Source: Numida meleagris (taxonomy: Eukaryota; Chordata; Aves; Galliformes; Numididae). Taken from it: DNA of 64,000 nucleotides. Position numbers and translations under genes: made by a program. Shown here in pieces: positions 38,514-51,291 of this stretch. The notes beneath the pieces are model-generated. The model did no database searches and was not told the DNA's origin. It saw nothing but the letters and a program-made list of their open reading frames with translations. Numbering within the stretch: position 1 is the first letter of the stretch; each line of letters opens with the position of its first letter. The DNA lies in the NCBI RefSeq assembly GCF_002078875.1, contig NC_034410.1:81305327-81369326 (forward strand), given 5' to 3'.

Positions 38514-41500
38514 ATATTAAAAAGTGTGTGTGAGTGTCTGTGTGTGGGGGGAGGGATGGTGTGAAAAAACATGGACAGAGATCTTAAAGAAAAAAAGCCA
38601 AATACTTTGGCTTTGTAAGGTACAGGAATCAATTTATTTCAATTAACTAAACTATCAAATCAGACTCCTTACTCATAACTAAGCTCACAAACCAGTTCAG
38701 TTATTTTAGTCCTACTTAAGCTCCTGCCAAGATTAGCAGATATAAGTTGATTAATAAAAATAAATTTGAATCAAAGGCTGCTGTTACCTTGTTTTGAGAG
38801 AAGGGAAAAGTAGTAACCATTAGATTACTTAAAACCAGATGCAGTAACTAAAAAGTTAGAGTTTCAGCTCTTACGTAAATAGAATGGTTCATGAAAGCAT
38901 ACACAGCAAGCTAAGGAAGACAGCATAGTAAAAGCACAAAAATAGTAACTTTTGCAACCAAGTTTTCAAAATGCAAAGTGCATTTTAATGAGTGAGTATA
39001 AGGTGCCAAAATCCTATATACAATGTCAACAACTATATATATTCCAGAAAGTACTAATATTTTAATAACAGAATCAGAAGCTGAACAATAAGAATTAAGT
39101 ATCAGTAAGTAATAACTGATTAACTTAAGTTCCCTGCATTTCAAAATATCTTGTCCACATTAGGCTACAAAGTTGTTGTGCTGAAGCTCATTTTTATCAT
39201 GAAATATTCAAGACCAAAAAGGGGAAGACCAGAGTAAAGGTGTGTGAGCAACAGAGGATGAAAAATAAATTGGCCTGTTCCCTGGCATTCTGAATTAGTG
39301 AATGGAGCAGACAGAGAAGGGAGAGGGAAGGCAGAGGGAGAAGACTTAAGAAATAGTCTCTTGGTAGAAATCAGTTAATAAATTTTGCTTCCAGTTCAAG
39401 TGGTTCACCTATTCTTCCTGCTAGAGAGCAGCCATACTGGATGAATTGTTACTGCACACTTCACGTTCTGGGAAAGAAGAGTTGGCATAAATAAGTGGAA
39501 AGTGTTATTAGTGTATCAAATAAATCATAAGAGCATCTGGTGAGAGATGGAGTAAAGAAAGCTATCATGGTACAGGAAGTATGTGTTTCTATCTACCAGA
39601 GAAAAAAAAGAGAGAGTGCAGAGACTAGGTGGAAAGAGGCAGATGATTAGACTATTGAAAATTCTTCTTCATTTAAGTCTGTATGCAAAGCCTTACTATA
39701 CCAGTAGCAAAGATGCAAAAATCAAGGAATCAAACATTAATATTATGTTTGTAAAGACAGATACGAGATTTATTGCATTTGATATATTTAGATGAATCAC
39801 TACAAACAAGTTTGGATTACACAAAATATAAATGAAGATTTACTTCTCATGAAATTTTCAAAAAGTAATTCCAGTTGTGGAAATTCAGACTCCAGTAACA
39901 AGAGCAGAATGGCAATATTTTAGTCATGTTACATAAAACCAGAATTTGTACAGAATGGATCAAAGAAAATAACAAACAAACAAACAACAACCACCAACAA
40001 ACAACAACAAAAAACTTAGAAGCATTTTGTTTTAATCTATGTATTTCTCCAGAGTCATTCAGCAGTACAGTAGCAAAAAAAAATTGTTTAGAGTGCTTCT
40101 CACGGGAATGTAAATGGAGGGGGAGAGAGGGAGGAGGAACAACTAAAGCTTCATTCCAGCCACAAGATTTAGCAACATCCCCTGTGCAGAGGCGATTGCT
40201 CTTAACCCAGCGATGATAGCAAATGTCAGTGAAGAAATACAGCAGTATAAAGAAGTAGCCAAATGGGTGGCCTCAGCTACCCAGAGTTATCATCTTTCAT
40301 CCGTGAGCTAAAGGTTAAAAAATAGGATCTTTGCAATCCATAACAAAGATTCACTCATATTTCTTCTACTCACCTTCATGCTATTTTGCACATACTAGGA
40401 CTATGAATATAATCAGTCTTCCAAATCACAGGCTCCATCAACATGATTTTCTCCTATCCAGCCAGGAAGATGCACACATACCCAGCACAACTAGGGTAAA
40501 GGGTTCAGTTAATGAACTTCATTCTAATCTGTACCTTTTGTTGGCTTGTTTAGAAAGAAGTAGTAAACCAGAATGACAGGAAACTTTCTTAACTCCTCAA
40601 ACTTTTCCCAGTGGTTACAATTTAATTGTTTATTTGCTTTTTTGCTTGAATTTGTTCAGTTTCATTTATAGTCACTGATTCTTGTTATATTTCCAAGAGT
40701 TTACTGAAATACTCTTCTGTTACTATTTTTCCCCTGTGTGAGTATCTTCAGGATGATCTTAACCTTCTTCTTTCTACAGCAAAAACTGCAGATAATAATA
40801 AAATGCTGCAGGCAATATAGCCACAGGCATCCAAACATAAAACATTAAGTATTTGCTATGTAAGCAGATCACAAGGGTGTTTAACTGTCAAAATATTCAG
40901 TTTTGAATTAGGATGAAAATAAAGTTTGACAGAACTTTTAAAATCCTTTCCTCATGAAAGTATATATAACTTCTGCTGTGGGAATTTTGTTCACTTTCAA
41001 GTATGAAAGAACATAGCATCATTTTGATAAATGGATGTTTTCAGAATGACAACGGATACTATGTTGAATGCTTTAATTTTTATTTTTCTAAATAAATTTA
41101 TTTCACTTGTTCTATTGTCTCTAGTGCAGCAGGGCTATCTCCTTGCTTGTGATATACCACATGTAGTTGTATGCAATGCTAAAAAATGAAGTCATCGATT
41201 TTACTGAATCTTTATCTAATTTCAATTTGAGCTTAAGCATCCTGATCTTTTTCCCTCTCAGCCTCCTCAAACATCCTACCACCTTTTTTAATTCTCTGTA
41301 GACCTTCACAGTCATCACACATTCCTTAAGTTGTAGTTCAGTAAGTATTAAGAAGTGTTATACTACTTACCTTCAACTTTTGTTATTATTTCAGTGTACA
41401 TAAAACAAGTGCAAGGGTTCTAGGTATGCCCCTTACATCCACTTCAGATGTAAGAAAAGTCCTTGAGCTGGAAAAGAAAGAGGTGCAGCGTTGGTCAGCA

Positions 41501-44500
41501 TCTTGCTCTCATCCCTTTTACACTACCACATCCAAACAGACAGACAAACATGTCAGCTTCATTCTTTGAACATCAGGTTACTACTGTTCAGTATGTCAAC
41601 ATCTTCTTTCTGGAAAAATTATGGCCTGAGGTGGCACACTTCTCCGAGACTGAGAAAAACCCCAGAGGATACATAGAAACATCCCACCCCAGAGAAACCC
41701 ATGGGAACAGAGGGCTCCCTGCAGCCCTGCTCCCTCTCAACACTACCCTTGGTAAGGTCAATAACGTCTTCGGTCATGAACAACTATAGTAGTTGAAAGT
41801 TGTTCAAAGTCCCTCTTTGGAGAGTTCTGAAATATTTAAAATAAATTTACACTGATCTTACATGTTAATTGTTCACAAATACAGCATTAAGAAAAACCAC
41901 AATTGAAAGCTCAATAGTCATTTATTTTACCAGTTACCACCTCAGACAAAGTAAGGAATACTTTTTTGGGTATTTCAGTTTCTCCTAGAATCTTAGGGAC
42001 TTCTGCAGTCTCTGTGAGTTGTCTTCAAAACAAAGAGATAGGAGTTCATACTGGAAAAATAGTAGCAACAGATCTGACAGAAAGCAGTATTGATTTTCTA
42101 AGTCAACACTAGAAATACAATAAATGCCTTTTACAGCTTAAGAATACAGCAAACTCTCAATTCTCACGTAATAACAGTCAACAATCTAGTGTGCCTGTAG
42201 CAATGAACTCAGAGGGACAGACTGAAGCTTATACTTACTATCTTAACATGAAGCAGTACTGCTTACTTACTACAACCCAGTGCAATCTGGCTACTCAGCT
42301 CACTAAGGAGTATCAGAGGACAGTGTTTTTTTGCATTAACAGTGTTTTGGCTTAGAAATTTGAACTAAGCATCCATGATGACCAGAGGTAAAATTCTCAA
42401 GAATAGGCACTCTGTGAGTGTTCTATTTTATTTTAAGAGAAACTTTGTACTGCTCAAGCAGCACAACATAGAGGTAGGAAGTGGAGCTCTTTAGATGACT
42501 ACAGATCACAAATCCATCAATTATCTGCACATCTAGTTTTTCCACAATTTTTATAGTAGTAAGAAAAAAGTGTCTGGAAGAGAAACTTAAAAGCCTGTGA
42601 GAAGACAGTATGAACTAAGAAGAAGAGATCTGAAGATAAAAACTTGTTTCAGTTTTTACAGCATCCAACATACCAAATATTGTATCCTAGGAACACAGAG
42701 AAAACACAATTTTTTTTTTCCTAGAAAAAAATTGGACAAAGATTTTCAATTTTTTTTTTTTTTTGAGTGAGAGAGAAAGGAAAGTTTCCAAATCATAACA
42801 ATGCAAGAAACATATACAACAGAAGCATTGTATTGTTCTGCACTGAAGTGTCCTCATGCCCTCTGTAAAGGAAATTTATGAGCTGTGCAAAGACAGGACA
42901 CATGTCTGAATGTAATCATCTGAATAGTGGATACATAGAGGCTTAATCTAGTAGTACATGAAAATTAATCAGTCCAAAAATATGCTTCAGTTATTAAGCG
43001 ATAGTTGCAAAACTGTTTGGCCAGAACATCTGAAGTGTACAAGTTGTTGTTGAAAGGTTAAGAAAAGTAAACTGAGATATTAAAAGCCAAAAGCCATGAT
43101 TTGAAGTACTGAAATTTTGTTATAGGCTTAGAAATCTTCTGTAGAAACTGCGTACAAGCAAGTATTCCAGAAGGGTAGATCTCTAATACCCACCAGGGTA
43201 ACATAATAATTACAGGAGATATGTTTTGACAGAAAATACAGAGAAAAGCTTTTTCACCGTAATCATAAGAGGTAGATAGAGCTACTAGTTACCTTAAAAC
43301 ATGCTAGTGACTTCCAGGCATCTCTTCAGATACACAGCATTGAAGACTTGGAAATACTAAAAGGTACCTTAAAGATGCCCAGAAGTCAAAGCATATCACT
43401 GACACTGAGGACTTGACTGCTGAGAGGCTCTGTTGCTAGCTTCATGAGAGTCTGGCTCCAGAAGAATGAAAACTTAATTAAAAGAAGTAAGGTACACATT
43501 CATAGGCTTAACTGCTTCCTTCCCTTTTCTGAGAGAAGCTCAGTACAAAGAAAAACCCTCTCCAAGCTATAAAAATCGAATTGCTTATATGACAGGGTCA
43601 GCAGTTAAGAATTTGCTAGGCTGAAGGAGTCCAGTCTGTAGAGCTTGCTTTAGGTATTAGCACACTACTGCACTGTAGTTTCTTCCATTGTTAGCATTTG
43701 TATCAAAATGTACTTTCACACCAAGGAAAGAGATGGCTATTTCTCACAAAAACATCTTGTGAGACAAGAAAATAAACCAGATAAAAGTTATTAGCAAGAG
43801 ATTAGACAGCTAATGTAAAGGAAGACAGCAGGATGAGGAGAGGTTTTTGTTTCTTGTTTTCCTTGCCACATATGAATCCAAAGAAACCAAAATGACGAAG
43901 GTCAGCTGTGTCCCTAAAGGAACATGCTTTGATCATTTCTCCTCAAACACAGAGTAATTATAATATGGCAGGAATAATTCCATTAAATGTGAAAGAAGCT
44001 AAACATTGAGAATTGCTCCCACAACACATGAAGAAAAGAAGAAACACAACATTGACTTCCAAGGCTCGCAGAGCATCCATTTATACTGTTATAGGCAACA
44101 TCTATCGTCCATCTGACTCATTACGTTGGACAGAAGTTATTAGTGTAACATGTTTTGGAGGAAACCATCTACTCTTGATTTCTGTTAAGAGGTGAGAGCA
44201 AATTTCTCCTTAGTCCATGATGCCACCAAAATGCAGACAACGAACAAGACCTCTAAGAGTGCCATCATAAAAGTATCACATTACAACCTCAGTTGCGGAA
44301 AGACAGATGAAATCTGCTTGCCAAAGGACAACATCTTAGTTCAAATTCTTAATCTGCTTGTTCTTTTCTTCCATTTTGTTTCCTGAGGCTTCTCATTCTT
44401 TAGAGGGGGATGATAAGAACAGGAAACAAGGAGACACTGAAAGAAAAACAAGGAAACAAACAAAAAAAGAAATAGTTGCAAAAAGTTGTTTCCTGGAAAT

Positions 44501-44743
44501 AGAAACTGAGTGATATATCTTTCTATACAAGTTTCCTATCTACAGCTTTGCTAAAGAAGCAATCACTTCTCTGAACAACTCAGTTTGCTGATATGAAAAT
44601 AAATAAAAAGTATTACAGGAAAAAGAAACACATACCACTCTCTGGGGAGAAATAACTTCTTGCTACAGTAGAACCTAGGAAAAGGAAATTCCATTAAACA
44701 TGAGAAAAAAAGTCTGCTTACTCTGAAGGTGATCAAACACAAA
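38514..44743. other. Unassigned non-coding sequence
   Basis: No complete gene is seen. A GT-rich tract lies at 38523-38554 and CAA/CAAA-rich simple sequence at 39968-40014. The minus-strand frame at 41121-41318 is Lys/Leu/Arg-rich with no known domain. A well-formed but non-coding exon-like segment at 41371-41467 (minus) is listed in the findings. T runs occur at 42709-42720 and 42750-42765. Confidence 0.5.
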
Positions 44744-44893
44744 GACTGCTCAAAGATGTTGCGAAATCTCTTTCCCTGGAGACCTTCAAAACCTGTCTCA
44801 AATGTCTGCTCTTAGCTTATAAGACTCTAAAAAAAAGTGGTTGGACAGAATGATCTGCAAGATATTCCACACAACTTCAACGGTTCTACGACT
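44744..44893 (+). mobile_element. CR1 LINE, short diverged 3' end
   Basis: The segment has the ordered CR1 3' blocks 'gaaatctctttccctggaga', 'ccttcaaaacctgtctcaaa', 'ggttggacagaatgatctgc' and 'aacttcaacggttctac' on the plus strand. The terminal repeat is lost. Diverged and non-coding. Confidence 0.8.
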
Positions 44894-45785
44894 GGAAGGT
44901 GGTCTGACTGAGGTAGAACACTGCACAACTACTGACAGTAAGGCACAGAAGTCTTCCAACATCTTTTTCTTTTAATCACTGCCTTTGTTGAATTAGTACA
45001 GAGAAAAAAAGTTCTTCATTTTAAGCCCTACTTTAAAAATCTCTATGGTGGTGAAAGGTCAGACTGTAAGACCTGGACCTGTGTGCTCCATTGATATAGT
45101 ATACTGCACCCTGATTCCCGACTGGATGCATTCTTTCATGAACTAACCAGAGATTAGATGTCACTCCATGGAGGCAAAAGAAAACTCCAGCAGAATACTA
45201 GCTGTTAGCCTTTCCTTATAAGATAGAAATGACATTATATAGTGATTTCACAGAATTTTCATGATTGTGTGATGAATTAATGTACTTTTCAACTAAGTGG
45301 TGATAATTTTTAAAGCTCATTCATAACAAAAAATGCTCTAGTGCACAATAAAAAAAGATAAAAAATACGAACCTTAAAATATTAAAAAAAGAATATTAAT
45401 TTTACTCTGCTCCAACACCAAGGATATTTTTACCTGGATCTGATGCCACTGAGTTTGTGTTTGAGTATGTTAAAATACTGGATCCTTGGGAAGCAACTTA
45501 GAAAACTGGATACACTGGGAAGCAAAGCTTTTCTTCATTCAATGAGCATCTGTGATGCTATACCTCCCCAGACAACAGAGTGAGCAGAATAACACAAAGC
45601 AATTAATATCTTCTTAGAGTGAAACCACTCTTCAAAAAATATTCCTAGTTCAAAGAATATGTTAATTTCTGGTCATGTCCACTTACTATACTTTTAAAGC
45701 ACACCAGCCAGTTTTCTTTTGGTTAACAGTACACTCAAAGCTGCAGTAAAATCACTAATAGAAACTGATTAGAGCCAGCTTAAAG
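44894..45785. other. Unassigned spacer between CR1 and mariner remnants
   Basis: AT-rich. An 81-bp exon-like segment on the minus strand at 45434-45514 is noted in the findings. Confidence 0.5.
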
Positions 45786-46285
45786 TACCAGAGCTGCTCC
45801 GAAAGCAATGTCTCCTATTTTATAGTATGTTGACCCACAACATCAGAGGTGGATATTGGTGGTATGGCAGTAGAGACTGAACCTTGCCATCAGCATTCCA
45901 TTACATTTTTTTTGCCATGTGACAGATGGCAGCCGAGAGGCAGTCTGACAAAACAGCTTCTGACGTGGAAGTGCATATCAAGCAAAAGTGTGTCATTTAA
46001 TTCCTCCATGTGGAAAAAATTGCACCCATTGACATTCATTGATGCTTGCTGAACATTTATGAAGACCAAACAGTAGATGTGAGCACAGTGAAGCACTGGG
46101 TGGTGCATTTCAGCAGTGGTGACAACAGTGTGAAAGACAAGCTACATACCCCATGGCCATGCACAGCTGTCACACCACAAACAAACTTGAAGAATAAACT
46201 CAACTATGGGATAAATGAAGCAGACCAGCAATTCTCATTCACGCAAGTAATGGTAACAACTTCCTGCCACTAATGTGGCACAACT
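45786..46285 (+). mobile_element. Mariner-like DNA transposon remnant (Galluhop-like)
   Basis: The left end, 'gctgctccgaaagcaatgtctcctatttta', has the form of a Tc1/mariner terminal inverted repeat as found in the chicken Galluhop family. Downstream, 46046-46180 encodes a piece of the transposase DNA-binding region. No matching inverted repeat is seen on the right within the next kilobase, so the catalytic half and right end were deleted or never copied. The family name rests on recognition of the terminal repeat and the transposase piece. Confidence 0.75.
45980..46275 (+). pseudogene. Mariner transposase N-terminal fragment
   Basis: Mariner transposases bind the terminal repeats through an N-terminal helix-turn-helix region and cut with a DD(34)D catalytic domain. 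Here the frame from 46046 encodes 'YEDQTVDVSTVKHWVVHFSS' and, a little later, 'VKDKLHTPWPCTAVTPQ'. These correspond to the second helix-turn-helix (V-S-x-x-x-V-x-x-W-V-x-x-F) and the following D-K-x-R-x-G-R-P-x-T-A-V-T-P linker of the family. The Gly-Arg-Pro core is altered to Trp-Pro, and the upstream part lies in other frames. The catalytic domain is absent, so this is dead sequence. Confidence 0.7.
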
Positions 46286-48082
46286 CTTACACTGTACTTT
46301 AGATACCCAACAAAGACAGAAGCTGAAATACCAAAGAAGATTTTACTAATTTTGCATTATTTCCAACATTAGCACAGGCACAAAGACAGCTCTGAGGTTT
46401 CTGAAGGTTCACTACATTAGATCATCCCGCATTACGCTAGGGCTGAATTGCAGACGTACATATTAACATGATTATGCTTCCTTCACTCTTCATGAAAATG
46501 AAGAAGCTTCATGATAAATCAGAACCCCTAATGAATTGGAAAAAAGACACCACACACATACATACATAACAGATGAACTGGAAGGGAGCTGCTGTCATTA
46601 GGCTTCTTCCACTCTGCTGAAAAACAAGATGTAGAATTGAGTATTAATTCCTATTGTAATCCTAAGTATACAGTTCCGTTACACATTTTACCATGTTTTC
46701 AAGTCATTTTTCCTGAAATAATCCCCTCATGCAAGCATTCTTGTTGAATGACACAGGACTGTTCCTAGTAGCTTTTTTATTATTATAGATATAGTACTTA
46801 GCACTTCATACCCATTTGAAATAATGGTCTGTTTTCGTCACACAGAAAAGCTTCAGATGTAAATACATCTCAGTATGTTTTCAGATATAATCATGACCCA
46901 TTATTTATGAGGAAAAATAATCACCACCCCAGGACATTTCAAGTTTAAATTCTGATTTTATAGCTACAGTAAAATACCATCTGTCTCATCAAACTAGAGA
47001 GACTACTAAAGAATCAAGGTGAACACTTGCACAGTGACAGAGCAAAACAAAAAGCATGTTTCCTAGTGAGTTTAGATTTGGGCTCAGCCCCTGAAACACA
47101 TTGCATGCACTACCAGTAACGATGCAGTCTCAGCTACAATTTCAGCAATGCCGCTGCCTCTGCAGAAAGTAAAGAAATCCAACAAGAGAAATCACCATCA
47201 TTATTTACTGGATAGCAGGCACATTTTTCCTCATTTAAAATTAAGGGGTGAGAGTGAGAATGAGAAAACCCTTAAGATACTAGCCAGTAAAATTTGCCAT
47301 TTAAAAAAAAATAAAAATGAAAAACAGTAACATTGTAACCCATAAGAAGACTAAAAAGCATTGTTCTCTATAGTTTTGAGTAGTTTATTTTCCCAGTCCA
47401 AGAAACAGGTGCCTGAGAAAAGTTTGCCCCAAAGAAGGCATACCAAACCTTCTGCCTGCTTCAACTCAGATCAGTGGAATTTAACAAACATGCCACTTCT
47501 ACAAACATACGCTTGCCAGTTCCTGCCTTTCCTTCAGCCTGATGATTGAAACAGATAACTTGGTCAGCTGGGGTCCTCGATACTGTTTTGGTCATAACCC
47601 GACTAAATCCATTCGTAAGACACAACCCCCAGCTGTCACTGTTTCCTAATGACAGTACCTCTATGTATGTGATGTGATGGTTCTCTGATTCCTTCTGGGA
47701 GCACAGTTCCTCAGAGGCTTTATGCCTCTGAAATACCACAGCCACAGCCAGAATGCTTATAATGGTGTTGGAGCCTTGAAGACCTTTATCAGCTTCCCTG
47801 TAATAACTCTGTTTATCAGTCCTACCTATGCAGTCAAGCACAGCAGCTGACAATACCTAACGTATCTGGCTGACACATTTCTGGTAAACCTGAAAACACT
47901 GCCCTGTCGTACATCATTCTTGTCACCGCAGTGAGATTCAGAACCATCCTTGAATTTAGATGCTTGAAGCAATACATAAAAACAGACAAAACATTTTTAT
48001 ACACTCAGAACAGTGAAGACATTTTCAATAAACTACAATAGTTCAAATTAAAACCTACAAAGAAAATGATAAATATATCTAT
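46286..48082. other. Unassigned non-coding sequence, with one 130-codon open frame
   Basis: Positions 47461-47853 on the minus strand are open for 130 codons but show no domain, signal peptide or membrane segment that I recognise. The stretch is less AT-rich than its flanks. The rest holds nothing recognisable. Confidence 0.5.
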
Positions 48083-48108
48083 ACACACACACACACACAC
48101 ACACACAC
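48083..48108. repeat. (AC)13 microsatellite
   Basis: Uninterrupted AC dinucleotides after an AT-rich lead. Confidence 0.95.
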
Positions 48109-48404
48109 AACATTTGACTCATTCTTTATTCACTACCTCCTTATCTGAAAGTAGGTTAAAAGCACTGGTTCATTTGCATATCCACTTAAACGTGAAGTCA
48201 GTCCATTCAAAAGGACATTACTCTGCATCTGTTTAGGTAACTGTACAGTGCTCATCATAAGGAGAATTTGACTACTTTTAAGCTGTCCTTGTCCTCATTC
48301 AATTTAGTGATGAAACAGTCTTTAAAATTCATTCCCATCAACTTTACAGTTACAGTCTTGTTGTGTGTTTGTCACAGAGTTATCTCTAGATCTATCTGTG
48401 TCTG

Positions 48405-48775
48405 TGACGGGAACGGCAGGCCCACAGTCCCACAAAAAGGGAGGGAGGGGATATGTTGATGGTTTACAGGCCGCTTCGGCCTGGTTTTGTGACTAATGGG
48501 GAAGAGGACCCACGCCCCGGGAAAGGGGAAGGGAGAAGGGTAGGGAGATGGGCCTAAAGACAGAGCAGCAGCAAAGATCTGAGGAGGAAAGTTAATTCAC
48601 TAAATATGATATCAGAATGCAAGATAACACAATATAATACAATATAATTGGAATTGAGGCTAATAAATCAAATAAAATAGAGAGAGTGTGTGAAAGCAAC
48701 AGCTTTACTCTAAGAATTGAACGCAGGACAGCAGGGCAACATGCACTCCCAGGCAGAAAAAAAAAAAAAAAAAGA
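48405..48775. mobile_element. LTR-retroelement remnant, GC-rich end
   Basis: A GC-rich segment with several CpG (48405-48540) stands out sharply from its flanks. A purine tract at 48435-48451 (aaaagggagggagggga) is followed by TGTTGATGG at 48454. This could be a polypurine-tract/LTR junction on the plus strand. On the other strand the same junction reads ...CTGTAAACCATCAACA, which resembles the ...TTAAACCACGACA ends of avian LTRs, so the orientation is unresolved. The adjoining AT-rich part ('aatataatacaatataattg') and a 17-A run (48757-48773) also recall the A-rich portions of these LTRs. No coding remnant is attached. Confidence 0.5.
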
Positions 48776-51291
48776 GAGCATTTCATGACTTACAAAGAGT
48801 TTTATCTTTCCCTCTGAACGCAGAGTCCTCTGAGATATGTAGTTCTTCTCTTCTGAGAACCAGGTACCTGCAAATCGGTAGTCCACAGAGCTGGAGCATT
48901 AACTCTTCAACTCCCAGTACACTACATGATGCTATGATGTGGAATACCAATAACAAGAAATCATAAAACCATGACAATGTAGAATTCCCAGGAATAATGG
49001 GAGTTTTGCAGGTTGTGTGCTCTCTCAAATTTTATTGAGATAAGAAGGGATGAAATGTACAGAAGTACACACATGTCCAGAACATAGCATTTAGTGGCAA
49101 AGTTATGCACCTGTAGTTTGGCAGATGCCTTCCTTGACCTTACTGGAAGGAATAGGACCCTTGTAATAGATCTCATTTGGATCAGAATTTCAACGTTCAC
49201 TTAAGGGTAAGTGTAAGGTGAGCTGTCAAATACTTTCAACACCTTGGTCTTCTTTGGTGCTGCAAACTAAACTAAACTGATATCACTATGAAAAGAAACA
49301 CAGTAAGTAGCCACATGCACAGAATCCCACGAAACAACACATTTTTTTTCATCAAACAAACAACAACAAGAAAGTATGGTTTAAAGTAAGTGAAGGCCTT
49401 CAGTTCTGTGAGTTTACAGGCAACACGGTCATAACTCTTCCTTTGGAGGTTTCCACACACACCCTTCCCTGCTTTCACAAACATGGAATCTAAATGTAAG
49501 AAGTCACTTAACCAGATTTTCCTTCCTTCTGTTATCACAGTAACAATGCAGTAGACAGAGCACAGATGCCAGAAGTAAAAAAAGGTAAGCAGATTTTATA
49601 TGGAGGCATAGAAAGTTGAAATGAAAAAGTAATCTTGGAGATGCACTTTCGATTGAAGGTTATAGAGGGCTAACTCATTGCTTTTTGGCAAGAAAAAGGT
49701 GCTCCCTCCTCCTCCCAGATTTATAAAAAGTTTGATATTCTTGACCTTTTCAAACCCTCCCTACCTAGAGATTGATGTTATGCATTTACTGAGGCTGTTT
49801 TTCTCAAAATTAATTGTATTTTGTAAAAATATGCACACACACGATATTTTCACTACTGGTAGAACAGAAAAACCTCTTTTCATTTTCTTAACATTTTCAG
49901 TAGCGCTCTACAGTTTTTCTCTTTAAAGGCAGAGCATCAGTATATACTTTTAACTTTTATTTCTTGCCTGTAGGTTTCCCTAGGGTTTCTAAAAGAAGGC
50001 AGTCATTTTAAATCTGCAATAACCTTTAAAGATGATTCACATTAGGTGCTGTGTGATTACACCTGGACAAAGTACTCAGAGCAAAGAATAGTCTTTTTTC
50101 TTTCATATTAAAAGAAGTGGCATGATTGTTACCAATTTAGCCTTAAAAATCCACCTTGTTAATAGAATATTAGCTGTAACCTTTTTGTAAGTCATGAGTT
50201 CTGCCTCTTATCCATTCAAAACACTAAAAGGAGCTGTCCATATAATTTGGTTACACAAGAGAAAAATACTATCCTTTGTCTATTATATATCATTAAAAAG
50301 TGATGTATTTATTCATTCATTTTAAAGTTTGGTGACAGATACTAAAGACTTTTATGGCATTATGCCTGCAAAATGCATGCTGAATGGGAGAGAAAGGGAA
50401 GGGAAAGGAAAAGGAGAAACTTCAAAAGACAATTCTTAGGCACTAAGGAATTCTGACAGAAGTTATAAAAGTCTTTATGTTTAGGAAGACAGCATTTTTG
50501 CTTATTGCCCAAGCCCATCATTTCTAAAAAAAAAAAATCTCTGTAGGAGGTGCAGCATTTATGTACGCAGTTCAGTGGTGTTACTTTACACTCATGTAGT
50601 TGTTCTACATAGCAGAGACACTTCCATGTTTCTACTACTTCTATGATGAAGATCTACAACTATGCAGAATCTATGCGCCATGACGCTTGCGATAAATCAG
50701 TGTAAAGAAATCTAGGAGTACAACCTTATTTTCTAAAACATCAAAAACTTTTGGAAGGCTTATTTCTCACTGGGGAAAAAAAAAAAGGTTTAAGATTCAT
50801 TCAGTTACTAAGGCACTTTAGATAATATCTGCTTTTAATGACAAAATCTTATTTTTTCATCTTTCTAAACAGATTAGACTCAGTCCCACAGTTCTAACCC
50901 TTCCTTTTTTGCCATATTCTCTGGTACATGTCTACTTTTAATGTGCTTCAACTTCAGTAGAAACAAAGCTTAGAATAAAAAGTTGTCAAATGATGGAAAA
51001 CTGAGAACAAACGCACTGTGAACAAGACATTATTCAGCTTTTTAATGTAGTCAGTATTGCTGCTCACACAATTTATCCTGATGGTCTTCTTTAACATAAA
51101 CAGGCAGAGATTTCAGATGAATCTGTTCTGGTGTGAATAAATGTGTACAATTGTAGTGGTCAGAGCTGTGATGTTAGTAAAGCTACAGTATCATGATTCA
51201 ATTTGGGATAAAATCTCTAGGGAGGCATGAAGGACAAGCCAGAGCATTTGACCTGACTTGCTATTAGAAGCTAATTTGTGCTATAGGAGAG
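48776..51291. other. Unassigned non-coding sequence
   Basis: No gene or mobile element is recognised. A 44-bp segment at 49541-49584 lies between good splice-like sites and is open in one frame, but it is too short to call. A GA-rich tract lies at 50390-50420. Confidence 0.5.

Noticed and set aside
49541..49584. 44-bp plus-strand segment with strong acceptor (ccttccttctgttatcacag) and AAAG|GTAAGC
   Set aside because: Too short to judge. One open frame over 44 bp is expected by chance.
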